Assembly: GCA_963281255.1 (NCBI GenBank)
Contig: OY725496.1
Span: 4,689,723 to 4,753,722 of the forward strand
Source of the DNA: Aphrocallistes beatrix
Lineage: Eukaryota > Porifera > Hexactinellida > Sceptrulophora > Aphrocallistidae
Length of the DNA: 64,000 nt
Direction: 5' to 3'
The notes beneath the pieces were generated by a model, which ran no database searches, was not told the DNA's origin, and saw only the letters and a program-made list of their open reading frames with translations. A program made the position numbers and the translations under genes. Positions 45,865 to 57,067 of this stretch are shown one piece after another (positions within the stretch are counted from its first letter, which is position 1; every line of letters starts with the position of its first letter).

Positions 45865-46245
45865 CGCAAGCCCGCGGACTACCCGTGGGCCAACTTTTCT
45901 TATCGGCCCGCGGGCCGAATATAATAGTTTGTGGGCTCCGCGGGCCGGAAATCTTGGCAGGACTCCCCGAGATGACAACCGAGACAATGTTTTTAACTGT
46001 CACGAGGTACCAATTAATGAATACTTACGTAAATGGAACTTTGTTAGTTTCCACTTATTTGTGTTTGTAGAAACTCACTCCCATGAAAGGATCCCCTAAG
46101 TGTCTCTATAATTAGTAACGGCAAAGCGGGCCAAAAATATTTATACAGACTTCTTGCGGGGCGAATAATTTAGTTGCGGGCCACGGGCCGGGTTAACTGA
46201 AAATTGCGAGCTGCGGTTACAAATTTCGGCCCGCGTACAACTCTG
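45865..46245. mobile_element. GC-rich palindromic remnant (possible hAT element)
   Basis: Full of 'gcccgcgggcc'-type palindromes near both ends ('cgcaagcccgcggactaccc' on the left, 'ggcccgcgtacaactctg' on the right), with an AT-richer middle. The base composition is unlike the surroundings. The class assignment to hAT is weak. Confidence 0.4.
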
Positions 46246-46247
46246 AA

Positions 46248-46278
<31 letters not shown>
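46248..46278. repeat. (CA)n microsatellite
   Basis: About 15 CA dinucleotides without interruption. Confidence 0.9.
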
Positions 46279-46281
<3 letters not shown>

Positions 46282-46693
46282 TCTGTCACGAAAATTTTGG
46301 TAATATTGGTCCGGGTGGACCAAAATTCCATGGAAAATTATTCCATAGTAGGAGCAAGATTTTCAGCGTAGGAGCGATTTTCCCTGAAAAAATTTGAGTT
46401 CATAGTTGACATAACTAGTGCACCACACACTAGACATGGCATATCACGCTGGCTCACCGCATTAGTAGGACTACATCCTAACCAAGGTTTTAAACCCGGT
46501 GTGAGAGTGCCAGTGGGTCCCCTCCGGATAAAGTGTCCTCTGGACTCTATCCGGAGGGACCCTATGATCACATGTCCCGGGGGGAGGGATACTGGGCACT
46601 ATGACACCGCTGTTACTTCACTTTTAGTGAATCTATTTTGGTACGGTAGTATCCTATTTTTATGTTTTCATTTTCCCAGCAAATCTACTAGGA

Positions 46694-48443
46694 ATGTCTG
46701 CAGATTCTGCTTGGATGTTAGCTAATGCCCTTGTCCGCATTTCCACTCCAGACAGTCCAGCCAAACCGCCTCGAAACGAGCAGTCCCTCTTCATCCGCCG
46801 AAAACCGCAAGAATTCTCCTCTCAGTCTCCAGAGCAATCGAGTCGAGATCTAATAACTCTCGCAGAGAAATCTCTTCACACGAGTGTTTCGGATCCTAAT
46901 ACTAGACTGAAGGCATCCTCATCTCTTACATCTTATCATGGTACTAATTATAGTAACGTAATGTATCTAAATTTATTTCTAAACGGCGCCTTTTCGGAGA
47001 CGAAAATACATACTCAACCGTCAAGGGATTTTTATTTGAAGCAAAATAGCTTTTGAAAACTTCGCTAGCATAATTTACTGGTCAGAAATGAATTATTTAA
47101 TTCCACAGTTTGCATGCGAGAATTTGACGTTCACTTTTATCCATCATTTCGACAGTTCCTCTCTAGATTATTCGTATTACAAGCAAATCCCTGGTGGGTT
47201 GGTAGGTAAGAGAATACTCTACGGGACAATAATATAAGTTTTTCCGAACGAGCGAGTGCGCCAAATATTTTAGATACAGTCGACTCCGCTTAATAGGGTC
47301 ACTGTTTAATTGGGTCAACCGCTTAATCGTGCCACTTTTGGCAGGACCGGTATAGCTCCTATACATAGAAGCTAGTACAAAATATTTTCGGTTAATAGGG
47401 CTCTCCGCTTAATCGGGGCAAAATGTCCTCTGACCGATGTGACCCTATTAAGCGGAGTCAACTGTACGTATTTAAACAAACAAAATCGCATCCTGGGGAT
47501 TGACTGTGATAAGTTGGTAGGTATGAAATATAGCAAATCAAGCTGGTACACCCGCACTGATCCTATGAGGGACAAGACCCGTAGCAGGCTACACCACGAG
47601 GACACCAAAAAGCGGCGCGTTTCCTTCCTCCCTTCCTTGGAAATTCAAGAATACGCCCAGAAAGACCCGTACATGGTTCCTCTGGAAGATCACGATGCCA
47701 GCCCAGTGCAAATACAATGGAAATATAACGAAAATCTATTGGTCAGTTCTTCCGCTCCCCCGCCCACTTTCTCACTGCTGAATACTGGGACCAGTTCGAG
47801 CCCAACTGATTCAGGCGCCAATTCCAAGCATCCAGCCAATGAAACTTACAGTTTTGAAGATAGCAACAGTGAAGATCTAAGGAATTCGAGTTTGGAGATA
47901 CCAGACTATGTGAAGGAACAGTTAGTAGATATTGTGAAAAGAGGCATAGTTCGTTCTGAAAACAACAACACAATTATCACTGAATATGCACCATTGATCA
48001 CCCCGAAAAAACTCACCCCCATAAAAAAAAAATTCGATTTTCCTCCCAACTCTCTGGACCCTCTTCACCCCAAACTCAAATTCCGTCGGAAGAGAAAGGA
48101 CGAGACGAATGAAGTTGTCAAAATCTCGATAGACAATAACGATGCGATAATTCCAATTGCTTTGATTAAGAAAGTTCTTTCGAAGCATACAAATTACGCT
48201 TTTATCCCCGCGAATCTATCAATTTGGATCCAAGACCACACGACAAAGGTTTTTGAACATCTTTCAAAGTTACTTTACGAACAGAGTAGGAAAGATAGAA
48301 GAGGCTTTGCCCTTGCCACTCCTCAAGATGTGTGTGCAGTTATGAAGGAGTATTTGGGATTAGACGACAGTGTTAACATTCCTAATCTAATCAGCAGTCA
48401 CTTACCGATGGAACTCTGGTTCGAATACAACGAAAATCCTTAA
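46694..48443 (+). CDS. CENPT: CENP-T-like kinetochore histone-fold protein
   Basis: Two exons are proposed, 46694-46940 and 47521-48443, joining at phase 1 to give about 389 residues. The C-terminal ~100 residues fit the CENP-T histone fold and its extension: an entry helix (IIPIALIKKVLSKH), a long central helix (TTKVFEHLSKLLYEQS), a short loop and helix (GFALATPQDVCAVMKEYLGL) and the signature end NIPNLISSHLPMELWFEY, which corresponds to the family's 'HLPLE' tail. The middle is disordered, Ser/Pro-rich and basic. The N-terminus (LANALVRISTPDSPAK) could be the Ndc80-binding type, but this is uncertain. CENP-T pairs with CENP-W and links centromeric DNA to microtubule-binding complexes. The intron contains a pogo-like MITE. 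The first donor (CATG|GTACTA) is weak, so the exon 1 end may be wrong. Confidence 0.6.
47277..47464. mobile_element. pogo/Tigger-like MITE in CENP-T-like intron
   Basis: Ends CAGTCGACTCCGCTTAATAG and its inverse (one change: GAGTCAACTG), flanked by TA. Nearly the same as 45117-45304 in length and interior, so the two are probably close relatives. Confidence 0.85.
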
Positions 48444-48742
48444 AATCTTCTTTTTACGTCATTTGGATAGGAACACTTGATTTTTCTTAGATTTATTCTT
48501 CCTAAATCACTTCAACTTAATTTAACCTGTGATAAGATTTATTGTGTGTTTACTATAATAATCTTTTTGAGGTAAATACTTGGGAAGTTGAATTTGAATT
48601 ACGTACCATCTGAATGCATTGCAATACATTTTCCTCGCAAATGTGTAAGTATTGAAAGAAGGGATTTCGAAACTAACTAATAGATATTCCTAAACCAGGT
48701 TAGTGAAGTTTTATCAACAGGGGGGGAACAATGGACAAATTA

Positions 48743-48884
48743 CAGTCAGTCCTCTCTAATTGTCCTGGTTCTCTATTTTCCACTTGCCAGAATAAGAGTA
48801 CTATGTGCACACACACTTCGAATTCTCAAATTGTCCACTTAGGACCCCATTACCCAATGGTGGACAATTAGAGAGGACTTAGTG
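48743..48884. mobile_element. Short Tigger-like MITE (third family)
   Basis: Left end CAGTCAGTCCTCTCTAATTG; the right end inverted carries CTAAGTCCTCTCTAATTGTC. TA occurs on both sides. It lies downstream of the CENP-T-like gene. Confidence 0.65.
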
Positions 48885-49579
48885 TATGTGATTTTCCAGA
48901 TAAAATAGAAAGGAATTAGAACACGCATATATTTCGCTCTTTGGACAACACTGATAAATTTCATATAAAAACGCTCACTCCTGAAAATTAACTCAATTGA
49001 AGGGTGAGAAAAGCGGGAAAGTTGGCTTATATGTATGGCATAGACCACCCACTTATTATTTCTTCTTCCAATCAATTAATTAGTTCGACTAGAACAAACT
49101 TCTTAATTTGCATATCACACCATCATTATAATACATTTGTAATCTACTCAAATAATGAAGGGAAAGTTTCTGTTATTTAAGACAGTATTTCGGAGGTAAA
49201 TTACTGATTGTTAATACGCAATATATCAAAACACATGTGTGTTCGACTGCATTGTTTACCGAAGTCTTACATTTGGGATATGATGGCATTACACTCAATA
49301 CTATCTAATATCTAAATATAATTTCTACCAAATCATTCTCGTATGCTCAACTTTCCAAAATTGTCATGGATACGGATGGTGCTTTCCAGAATGTTAATAA
49401 TAGCTTTGTGGGGGTTAATTAATTAATTAATTCCTTTTTACATAAATCGTTTTAGGTTGATTTTGCAGGTAGAATAGAGAGTGTAAGGTTGATCTAATTT
49501 TATATTCTATTGCATATGTATCAGGTTCTCACTTGATATTAAAATCTATTTATAGCCATAACTTATTGTATGTACAGAC

Positions 49580-49585
49580 TATAAA
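49580..49585 (+). promoter_or_regulatory. TATA box of the SKICH gene
   Basis: TATAAA, 63-68 bp upstream of the ATG at 49648. Confidence 0.5.
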
Positions 49586-49647
49586 TTACAGACAATAAAT
49601 ATAAATCCATTGAAAGTTTTCTGAATTCAATAAATATTTTAGCAAAA

Positions 49648-51378
49648 ATGGATAGTTCTTCAGTAAGCCTATCGTCTGTACTCGTGGAGTTTCAAGAACT
49701 CCCCAAAGAGATATGCAACAACCAAGATATTCGCTGTTACTTCACCATAACGGGCGAGTACACTCCTCATAGGCTTGACAAGATACATCTATGTCCGGTA
49801 AACTATACCTCTGAGTTTCAAGAATTCAATACTTGGGAATTTGTCAGCTGTCGTAAAACTGACAACGAGATGTATCCTTATGAAGGCGAAGTTATATTTT
49901 CCTGCGAAAAGTATGGGTTTTTGGTGCTGGAAAACGCGAATGCCACTGGCTATACTCTCAGATATGTGAATAAGGACGGAAATATCTTGGGAGAGTCCAA
50001 TTTTTTCTCGATTATCCTTGAAGAATTGGAATCGGCGACGCTTGGTATTTCCTACGTCTTCCTCCCCAACGAGTTAGGCATCGTATCGTCTGATGGATTG
50101 AGACCTGAATCAGAACAAGTGCCAACACAGGAACCAACTCAGGAACTAACACAGGAACTAATAGCACAGGAACTAACACAGGAACTAACACTGGAACCAA
50201 CACAGGAACTAGAACCAATACCGGAACTAGAATCACAGCCAGAACCGTTTGAATCGAACGCTCCCACTCCAAAATCCCGTGAATCGTACACTTCCAATCG
50301 AAAATCTAGAGAAACGTACGTTCCCTTTCAAGAATCTTTTGAAGCGATCGCTCGCAGACAAGAATCTTTTGAACCAGACCCTTCCACTCCAGAACCTTTT
50401 GAACCTGACACTGTCATTCCTGAATCTTTTGAACCAGATACTCTCATTCCTGAATCTTTTGAAACGGACGCTCCCATTCCAAAATCCGAACCAACCGTCA
50501 GCTTATTCCCGCTGAATCTGAAGAAGAATGAAGCGAATAGGCACATCCGCACTGAGGAACAGGTGGAGTTCTTAGAAGGAACCGTCAAGGATCTGAGAGA
50601 ACAGCAGAAGGACTTGGAAGAGCGGTTCGATACGAAGGAGTTGGAATGTGAGCAGCTCACCCAATCAATAAGCGAGCTTGAGGAGCAGCTGGATGTCTGT
50701 GAGAAGGTGCACAAGAAAGGGTTTGGGGTCATAGCGCATGGTCTTGGACAACTAAACCATGTTCTATTTCCGGATACACGAGTGGAGTACGATTCAACCG
50801 CACTGGCCAATAGTATCCTCGTTGGTACGGAAGACACGGGCGATCTTTGTAAGCAAATGCAGAGCCTTGTAGAGGCAATGACAATGATGAGAGCTGAGAA
50901 GGAAAGCTTGGCTGTCGAAAATGATAAACTGAAGGCCGAGTGTCAGAATCTCCACGCAGTGGCATCTGATTATAAAAATCAGCTGATTCTGACCAACCAG
51001 GAGCAGGCTCAGATTTCTGACAAGATGACACAGCTTGAGAAGGACCAAGACATTTTGAAAACATTCGAAGAAAAGCCAACCAAACCACCAGGCAAGTTCG
51101 ATAGGAAGATAGATTACCCCCCCAAGGCGAGACCTCGGCACCTCCAGTTCAACAACGGCCATGAAACCACCCAGAGCATCGTGATGACAGAGCCAGCTAG
51201 AGGAGACAGCTCCAGAACCTTCACCTCCGTCAAGTTCCTACAGTCCTGTTCCATCCACGACACTGTTGTCTTTTGCCCGTTTTGCGATAAGAATTTTGAG
51301 AAAACAGATTCGGGTATGCAGCGCACGAGACACGTGAACAAGTGTATGGAAAATGCTAAGAAGAGGCATAGTAAGTGA
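49648..51378 (+). CDS. SKICH/coiled-coil/C2HC-finger protein, TAX1BP1/CALCOCO-like
   Basis: An intronless gene for a 576-residue protein. The first ~135 residues look like a divergent SKICH domain (VLVEFQELPKEICNNQDIRC, YTPHRLDKIHL, YVNKDGNILGESNFFSI), the beta-sandwich at the head of CALCOCO1, NDP52 and TAX1BP1. Residues about 150-290 are low-complexity repeats: TQEL units, then ESFEPD-x-PIPESFEPD units. A coiled coil covers about 300-485 with a break near 350-400. The C-terminus has a C2HC finger, Cys543-x2-Cys546-x15-His562-x3-Cys566, in the place where TAX1BP1 and NDP52 carry ubiquitin-binding fingers. This order suggests a selective-autophagy adaptor that bridges ubiquitinated cargo or microbes to the autophagosome. 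No clear LC3-interacting motif was identified. A polyadenylation signal is at 51572-51577. Confidence 0.65.
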   Translation: MDSSSVSLSSVLVEFQELPKEICNNQDIRCYFTITGEYTPHRLDKIHLCPVNYTSEFQEFNTWEFVSCRKTDNEMYPYEGEVIFSCEKYGFLVLENANATGYTLRYVNKDGNILGESNFFSIILEELESATLGISYVFLPNELGIVSSDGLRPESEQVPTQEPTQELTQELIAQELTQELTLEPTQELEPIPELESQPEPFESNAPTPKSRESYTSNRKSRETYVPFQESFEAIARRQESFEPDPSTPEPFEPDTVIPESFEPDTLIPESFETDAPIPKSEPTVSLFPLNLKKNEANRHIRTEEQVEFLEGTVKDLREQQKDLEERFDTKELECEQLTQSISELEEQLDVCEKVHKKGFGVIAHGLGQLNHVLFPDTRVEYDSTALANSILVGTEDTGDLCKQMQSLVEAMTMMRAEKESLAVENDKLKAECQNLHAVASDYKNQLILTNQEQAQISDKMTQLEKDQDILKTFEEKPTKPPGKFDRKIDYPPKARPRHLQFNNGHETTQSIVMTEPARGDSSRTFTSVKFLQSCSIHDTVVFCPFCDKNFEKTDSGMQRTRHVNKCMENAKKRHSK

Positions 51379-51571
51379 GGAGGATAAATTTGGAGGATTT
51401 GATACTAAAAATAACTTAAACTTTGCTATATGTATATCCTATTTAGTCTATTACTCCCACCCCCACCCCCAATAATCCTGTTTCATTCAGCTATGTTGAA
51501 TTGTTAGAGTCTTAAGTTAAGAGTATTTTTTTCTATTTTGAGTGATGTTGATTGTTTCCCTCTTATAATAC

Positions 51572-51577
51572 AATAAA
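51572..51577 (+). other. Polyadenylation signal of the SKICH gene
   Basis: AATAAA about 195 nt after the stop codon at 51378. Confidence 0.5.
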
Positions 51578-51593
51578 TTAAACGTATTCATTA

Positions 51594-51722
51594 GATGGTT
51601 TTAAAGGTCATTAGATGGTTTTAAAGGACATTAGATAGGTTTAATGTGGCATTAGTTGGGTTTAATGGCCATTAGATGGTTTAATGTGGCATTATATGGG
51701 TTTAATGGGGCATTAGATTGTA
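51594..51722. repeat. ~20-bp minisatellite
   Basis: Six or seven imperfect tandem copies of 'cattagatgggtttaatgtgg', immediately downstream of the SKICH gene's polyadenylation signal. Confidence 0.85.
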
Positions 51723-53551
51723 GAACAGATATCAAACATGAAGTTCACCCTGAGTTGCAATGAACTGGCCTTCTGGGGGTCTTGCTCAAAAATGTAAGCT
51801 TTCAGCATTTCCGACCAGTCATGACATCCAATTTGTATCCGAATTTTGTCTCAATCGTACCACTTCAATCCTGATGGCAAAGTCTGCCAGTTCTTACCAC
51901 ATTACCAGATTCCATCGTTAGAGAATAGACCATGGACATCTTACCATATGGAAATGAATCCATGGTGGACTCTTTGTTCTAAATTGGAAACATTTGGGAA
52001 CATTTGACTCTAAGGCTAAATGTCCTTGTGTGTTGAAGAGTAAGTTTGCTTGAATAGTCAGCGTTCTCGTAAAATGGCTTTAATTAAAGATCCTCAATTC
52101 TCTTTTTATTGGAGGGTGACACATTTGGGAGTGTCTGTTTGCCACCTCCACAGCTCGCATTCCTCTCTGTATCCAAGGAGTATAGAGTGGTTTCATAGCT
52201 GTACAAGTGAGAAAAAGGACAAAGAAGCTAAACACAGTAATACTTCTTAGCTCAATCTCTCATGTAATTTATAATGTATCCATGGTGCAACGTAGCTTCA
52301 TTACTGCTTTGTTTGTGCTCCCATAAACTATAACATAATATCCATGGTCATTAACAAATTGAAAATTTGAAAAGTTCCTGCCTTCCTACAGACATGGTAG
52401 AGTCTGGTACTGTCAAGCAATGTTCAGCAAACCTTATTTTGCGGTGGCTACCTTCGAAAACCCTTTTACTCTTTCAGGAGGCTAAGAATAGCCATCTTAT
52501 AATTGCTCTATAAATAGAACAATGCGTACTTGCAAAAAATGTTGAAATTTTCAGGCTTTATTGCGAATCATATTTCATTGAATTCTAAGGAATTACTTAG
52601 TATCCATTCTCCGAATGACAATTTGCCGCAAAAAGAATTGCACTCTGCCTTACATTTGCAACTGACATGAATTTGATGTTATTCACAAAAGCCACCGGTG
52701 ACTTCTTATCATCTACAGAAGTTTACACTGATGAAATTCTACTACACGTAGATGAATAACCGGAACTACTTAGTACTTCCTGCTTGACTACCATAAGTTC
52801 ACATAGATATGCAAGTTGAATACTTGGAAATGGATTGCTTAGGTATTTTACGCAACAGGATGTGTTGTCTTCTTTTAACATGAGTTTAGTTGAGGCTAGA
52901 GTGTACTATTGTACACTCTTTGCTGTAGACATGATGACATTTCGCTGTAGACATGATGGCATGTCTGCTTCACTAGAATTCTCCAACTCAACTATGATTT
53001 GTTATTACCTTATTTACGTCAATATTAAGTCTCCTGTTTACCTTATGTATTTTATAAGATCAGCATTCCTGACCATATATCTGACAATTTGATTGGTTAA
53101 CGAGGTAGATTGATTTCAATTAATGTTATTTGTATAATCCATTGTACGTAATTGTGCAAAAATTCTGAATATTAAATTTATAAAAAATGAATTTTAAAAG
53201 TGTCCACCTTATACGGAAGATTTTATCTAAATTTGGTGCAATTTGGTTTTTCAAATTTCCAGGAACGAGCATACGGGTATCCTGGATTATTTATTAAAAT
53301 CTCTAGGTACGTCTGTCCCAATTAAGGTGTGAAATTAGATGAACTGTTATGGAATATGCATGTATGTCTCAAAATATTTGCTTTATAACTTTCTAAATAT
53401 GAAAATTGAATTCTAGACTGTCAATATTATATAATTGATGAGATCTCACTATTACCTTGAAGTACGGTTTGAGATGAAAAATGTTTGTATATAAAACGGA
53501 AAAATAAAATCGCGAAAATTATATCAAGTGTACATATATGATATACAAGTA

Positions 53552-53637
53552 CAGTGAAGATTGGATATAACGACGTACCATCGGGCAAGAGAAAAATGTC
53601 GCTATTTGCGATTTGTCGTTATATCCAATCTTCACTG
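53552..53637. mobile_element. 86-bp palindromic MITE
   Basis: Ends CAGTGAAGATTGGATATAAC in perfect inverted orientation with TA on both sides. The arms are about 30 bp and 'cgttatatccaatcttcact' can pair fully with the left end. The smallest of the pogo-like elements here. Confidence 0.85.
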
Positions 53638-53655
53638 TATATATTCCTTAAAATA

Positions 53656-53729
53656 CCTGGGGTCATTTCTATTTATAGCAAAGACCCCACACTTCTAAGG
53701 TTTCCCCGCCCAAAATGACACCGGAAATG
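53656..53729 (+). repeat. Dispersed repeat with TATA-like core, copy 3
   Basis: Order 'cctggggtc', 'ctatttatagc', 'agaccccac', 'cccgcccaaaatg', 'ccggaaatg'. Same family as 8511-8571, 11526-11600 and 60821-60907. Confidence 0.55.
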
Positions 53730-54864
53730 AGTTAGCAAAAATCTAGCGCCATTTAAGACATAAAATGTAAATGAATCATGTATGCCAAATTTTGCACGAA
53801 AGTGTTTTATTTCATCTAACTTTTAGAACGGATTTGTGAATTCTCAAGTTCGATCTTAAAAGCTTCGTAGCCAAATATTGAGTTTCAGTTTTGGTGTGTA
53901 AACATTTCGATAAACGTTACATCATAAAAATACTGATTAGACAACTTTCAGCTAACTTGGTACTAATAAAGTATTAACATATTATCTCTATTTTCAATAT
54001 ATGTATCGACTGTTTTTCAGACATTACAATCTACCACATCAGTAACTGTGATTTTACTTCACAAATTGCAATATTTAAAGCATACAAATCATACTCCTAG
54101 TTTAATTTTAGCTATTTTATTTTTAGGAATTATTGTTCTAATCATAACCTTTTCAAATGACGAAAACAACTTCATACTTTTAATGACTTTCCTATTCAAG
54201 CCAAGTTTCAATATCGCATCAAGTCAAGCCAGATTTAGAACTTTGTCCGCTTTATTGAATAGTATTATTGATGCATTTTGAAAGAACGCAAATCGCTTTT
54301 TACACATAAATAGAACTGAGTTTGTTTATTGTGCATTTTACTCCAATTTGGTTCCAATTACCCCTACATGCGCATATCACACTTAATTAAGAATATTAAC
54401 CAATGGATCATCATGCCAAAATATTTATATTTAGAATACGTATGGCTAATTTAAAAAAAGGAAATGATGTTTGGCGACAGGACGATAGTTCTATATTTGG
54501 TAACATAGTGATTACAATACGTGAATGGAATGATCACAAGGATTATGCACCCAGCTACCTAAGGAGATTATACTTTGAATTGAATTGATATTTTGTCTGT
54601 TAGCTTGGTAACATTATATCCTATCAATTATGTATAATCCTTGTGGCAAAAGTTTAATTAAAACGTACAGATGAACATTGAGTATATCACATCGGAGAAT
54701 ATAGACAATCAACATTACTTACTCTATATAGACATCGCGCAATACTTCACCATACAGACACATTCAACCTGAAAGGAAGGCAAATATTAAAAATTACTCC
54801 GGGTAATGTTTACGAGAGTTCAAGGTTTTCGTCTGACGGGAAACCAATAATAATTCTAAATAAA

Positions 54865-55235
54865 AAATGTCAGTCGACAGACTGATAGTGCAGCTCCATT
54901 CTCGTAGGGCACTTGCATAAGGTACATCACAATTTTCTCCGTGTCAACCAATCAGATTTGAAGTTTAGAGAGTCATTGTAATTCATTTATATGCATTGAG
55001 TCAAGTATAATCCATCTTTAGTCAATAAAATGAACCCAACTGTAATGCTAAATCAATGGATTCTGATTAGCTGAAGTACGTGTAAATATATTTCAGAATT
55101 TGCACTCAGGTTCAAATCTCCACCATATAAAGAATATATAGTCCAAATTTGGTGCGATTTGATCCAATATAATTTCCAGGAGCGAGCAGACGGACATAGA
55201 CGGACGGACGTCGCACGCTGATCATGACATAAGGT
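54865..55235 (+). repeat. ~365-bp dispersed repeat, copy 2
   Basis: Inverted relative to 28850-29220. Begins 'tgtcagtcgacagactgata' and ends in 'gagcagacggacatagacgg', which is lengthened by an 'acgg' reiteration. It ends about 80 bp before the tRNA gene. Confidence 0.65.
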
Positions 55236-55317
55236 ATCTCCTATATAGGAGCTGTACTAAAAGGCTAATATAAAATTATAGTTATCAGTTGTGGATATGC
55301 CATTTATTTCCATAGCA

Positions 55318-55389
55318 TCCCATGTGGTCTAGTGGCTAGGATTCGCGGCTTTCACCCGCGCGGCCCGGGTTCGATTCCCGGCATGGGAG
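55318..55389 (+). tRNA. tRNA-Glu (anticodon TTC)
   Basis: A 72-nt cloverleaf. The acceptor stem TCCCATG pairs with CATGGGA, the anticodon stem CGCGG with CCGCG, and the loop CTTTCAC carries TTC at 55351-55353. The T arm is CCCGG-GTTCGAT-TCCCGG with GGTTCGATTCC as a B box, and TGGTCTAGTGG serves as the A box. The discriminator base is G. There is no intron. A TTTTT tract at 55396-55400 can end Pol III transcription. Confidence 0.95.
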
Positions 55390-55395
55390 TTTCAC

Positions 55396-55400
55396 TTTTT
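55396..55400 (+). terminator. Pol III terminator of tRNA-Glu
   Basis: Five T residues seven nt after the tRNA 3' end. Confidence 0.7.
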
Positions 55401-55641
55401 GTGAATTCTCAAAATTTACGAGTTCAACTGGGTTAGGTTCGATCCCTGACAACACCATTGGTATGTTGTATTGTCAGATGTTTATTATGGGCATGCTTGA
55501 TGCCAAATGCCATACCATTTTTGTCTCATTTTCGATTGTGGACTCCTTTATTCCCAATTTTCGAAAACTTAGTATGTATATCGAATTTCATTGACACATT
55601 TCTCTATCTTCTGTGGCAACATTCGAAGGAATCTTATAATA

Positions 55642-55820
55642 AAAAGTCGAGAGAGCATGCTCGTTAGGTCTAAATATAATACATGCATTCTATTGTGGTA
55701 GGAGACATCCATTGCTCAATTGTAAATTACCCCTGCCATATAGGAGTAACAAACTTTTAAGGAGACAGGCCCTCAAATTTTGAAAAAAATGGACTTAACG
55801 AGCATGCTCTCTCGACTTTT
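55642..55820. repeat. Perfect 25-bp inverted repeats enclosing 130 bp
   Basis: The left arm 55642-55666 (AAAAGTCGAGAGAGCATGCT...) is the exact reverse complement of the right arm 55796-55820. The interior has no coding frame. It could be a recently inserted MITE; clear target duplications were not found. Confidence 0.75.
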
Positions 55821-56109
55821 CAATACCTCGCAGGAATAGCATTTTGAATTGTGTCCATCTTAATCACCATTTTACTTTTGATGGCTAATAACCACCAAAT
55901 TCTAAATATGCGATATGAATAGAACAATACTTCATAAAATTTGGTGGTTTATCTTTACATTTTGATATCTTTCGTCACCAAATCTGCAGATTTGTCAAGC
56001 AGTACTATCTCATAAGATATTTATCGAAATTCTTTGTAATCTGAAGTAAAATTGTGATTATTTGTGTCGATCCAGTGTCCCTTTATCATTGAATTCCCTC
56101 CTGATAATT

Positions 56110-56266
56110 ACTGGTAACCCTGCTTAATCGGGACAATTTGATCCCGGATATTTTATCCTGATTAATAAGCGGAGTTCCCAATTAACCAATGAAATTTAGT
56201 ATTTGCTTCTGTGTATGGGGACCATTCCGTTCCTGGAGAATTGTCCCGATTAAGCGGAGTTGACTG
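56110..56266. mobile_element. Degenerate pogo/Tigger-like MITE
   Basis: The right end (inverted CAGTCAACTCCGCTTAATCG) is intact with TA after it. The left end has decayed to 'ctgcttaatcgggacaattt'. Same family as 442-595. Confidence 0.65.
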
Positions 56267-57067
56267 TATTTTTGTATAAATTAACGTTTTCATTTCGCCT
56301 TCACTCCCTTTGAAATTATTTTTTAATGCTTGAAACATTTTACTGAATCTTTTTCCATTCTTGTTTTGTCTTATCATTTGCTGGTGTAATGTATTGATTG
56401 TTTTCAACTATTGTGATGACATGGGTAAGTGAAAGCAAATTTTAAAAGCATTCAAGTAAAAGTTGGGAGAAATCTTCTGAAACGTATCTCTTCGATTCGT
56501 TAATTCTCCTCTGAAAAATCCCTCACTTTTTTCTTCTCTCTTATTCTTTGAATTATAAATTACACAATATTCAGTTAGATGAATGTTCCCCTACTGTTTT
56601 TGGAAAATGTTTTTTACTTACAACACCTGCACTCACTTATTGTTTACTCTGAATTGTTGTTTAATCATATAAAACAAAAATATGACAGTTTGTTTTAATT
56701 GATGACTGAATTAATCATGCATATTTGTTTATCAAAATTGTAGTTAGGGACTCCACTGCTTACAATATGGAACTAACTGAATAGGTAGTGGTGTAGTCTG
56801 TGAGTAATGTGTATTGAATTAGTTATATATATTACCTCACGGGTTATGAATCAGGGAGATATTAAAACTTTTCGATAAATATTTTCCCCTGATTACCATG
56901 GTAAATGTTTGTGGGGTAAATACTATGGTAAACTCTAATACAATCATTGCTATTTTTAGAAGGTAAAAATACTGGTGTTAGAATTTAATTAGTCAATAAT
57001 ACACATATATTGTTATTTATTTTTCAATGATCGACTGACACATCTTTTTATTGTGTGTTTAATTATA

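Larger units (their letters stand above)
51723..55317. other. Gene-free region with repeats
   Basis: No supported coding gene. Frames at 52835-53092, 54048-54281 and 54403-54588 are short, AT-rich and have no recognisable domain. Contains a MITE (53552-53637), a copy of the TATA-like repeat (53656-53729) and the 365-bp repeat (54865-55235). Confidence 0.5.

Noticed and set aside
46338-46571. 77-codon minus-strand frame near 46.4 kb
   Set aside because: Overlaps a palindromic stretch ('ccctccgga...tccggaggga') upstream of the CENP-T-like gene; no protein features.
50328-50837. 169-codon Ser-rich frame on the minus strand
   Set aside because: Antisense shadow of the SKICH gene's repeat and coiled-coil region.
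54403-54588. 61-codon plus-strand frame
   Set aside because: Short, no recognisable motif, no promoter or conserved neighbour; likely chance.
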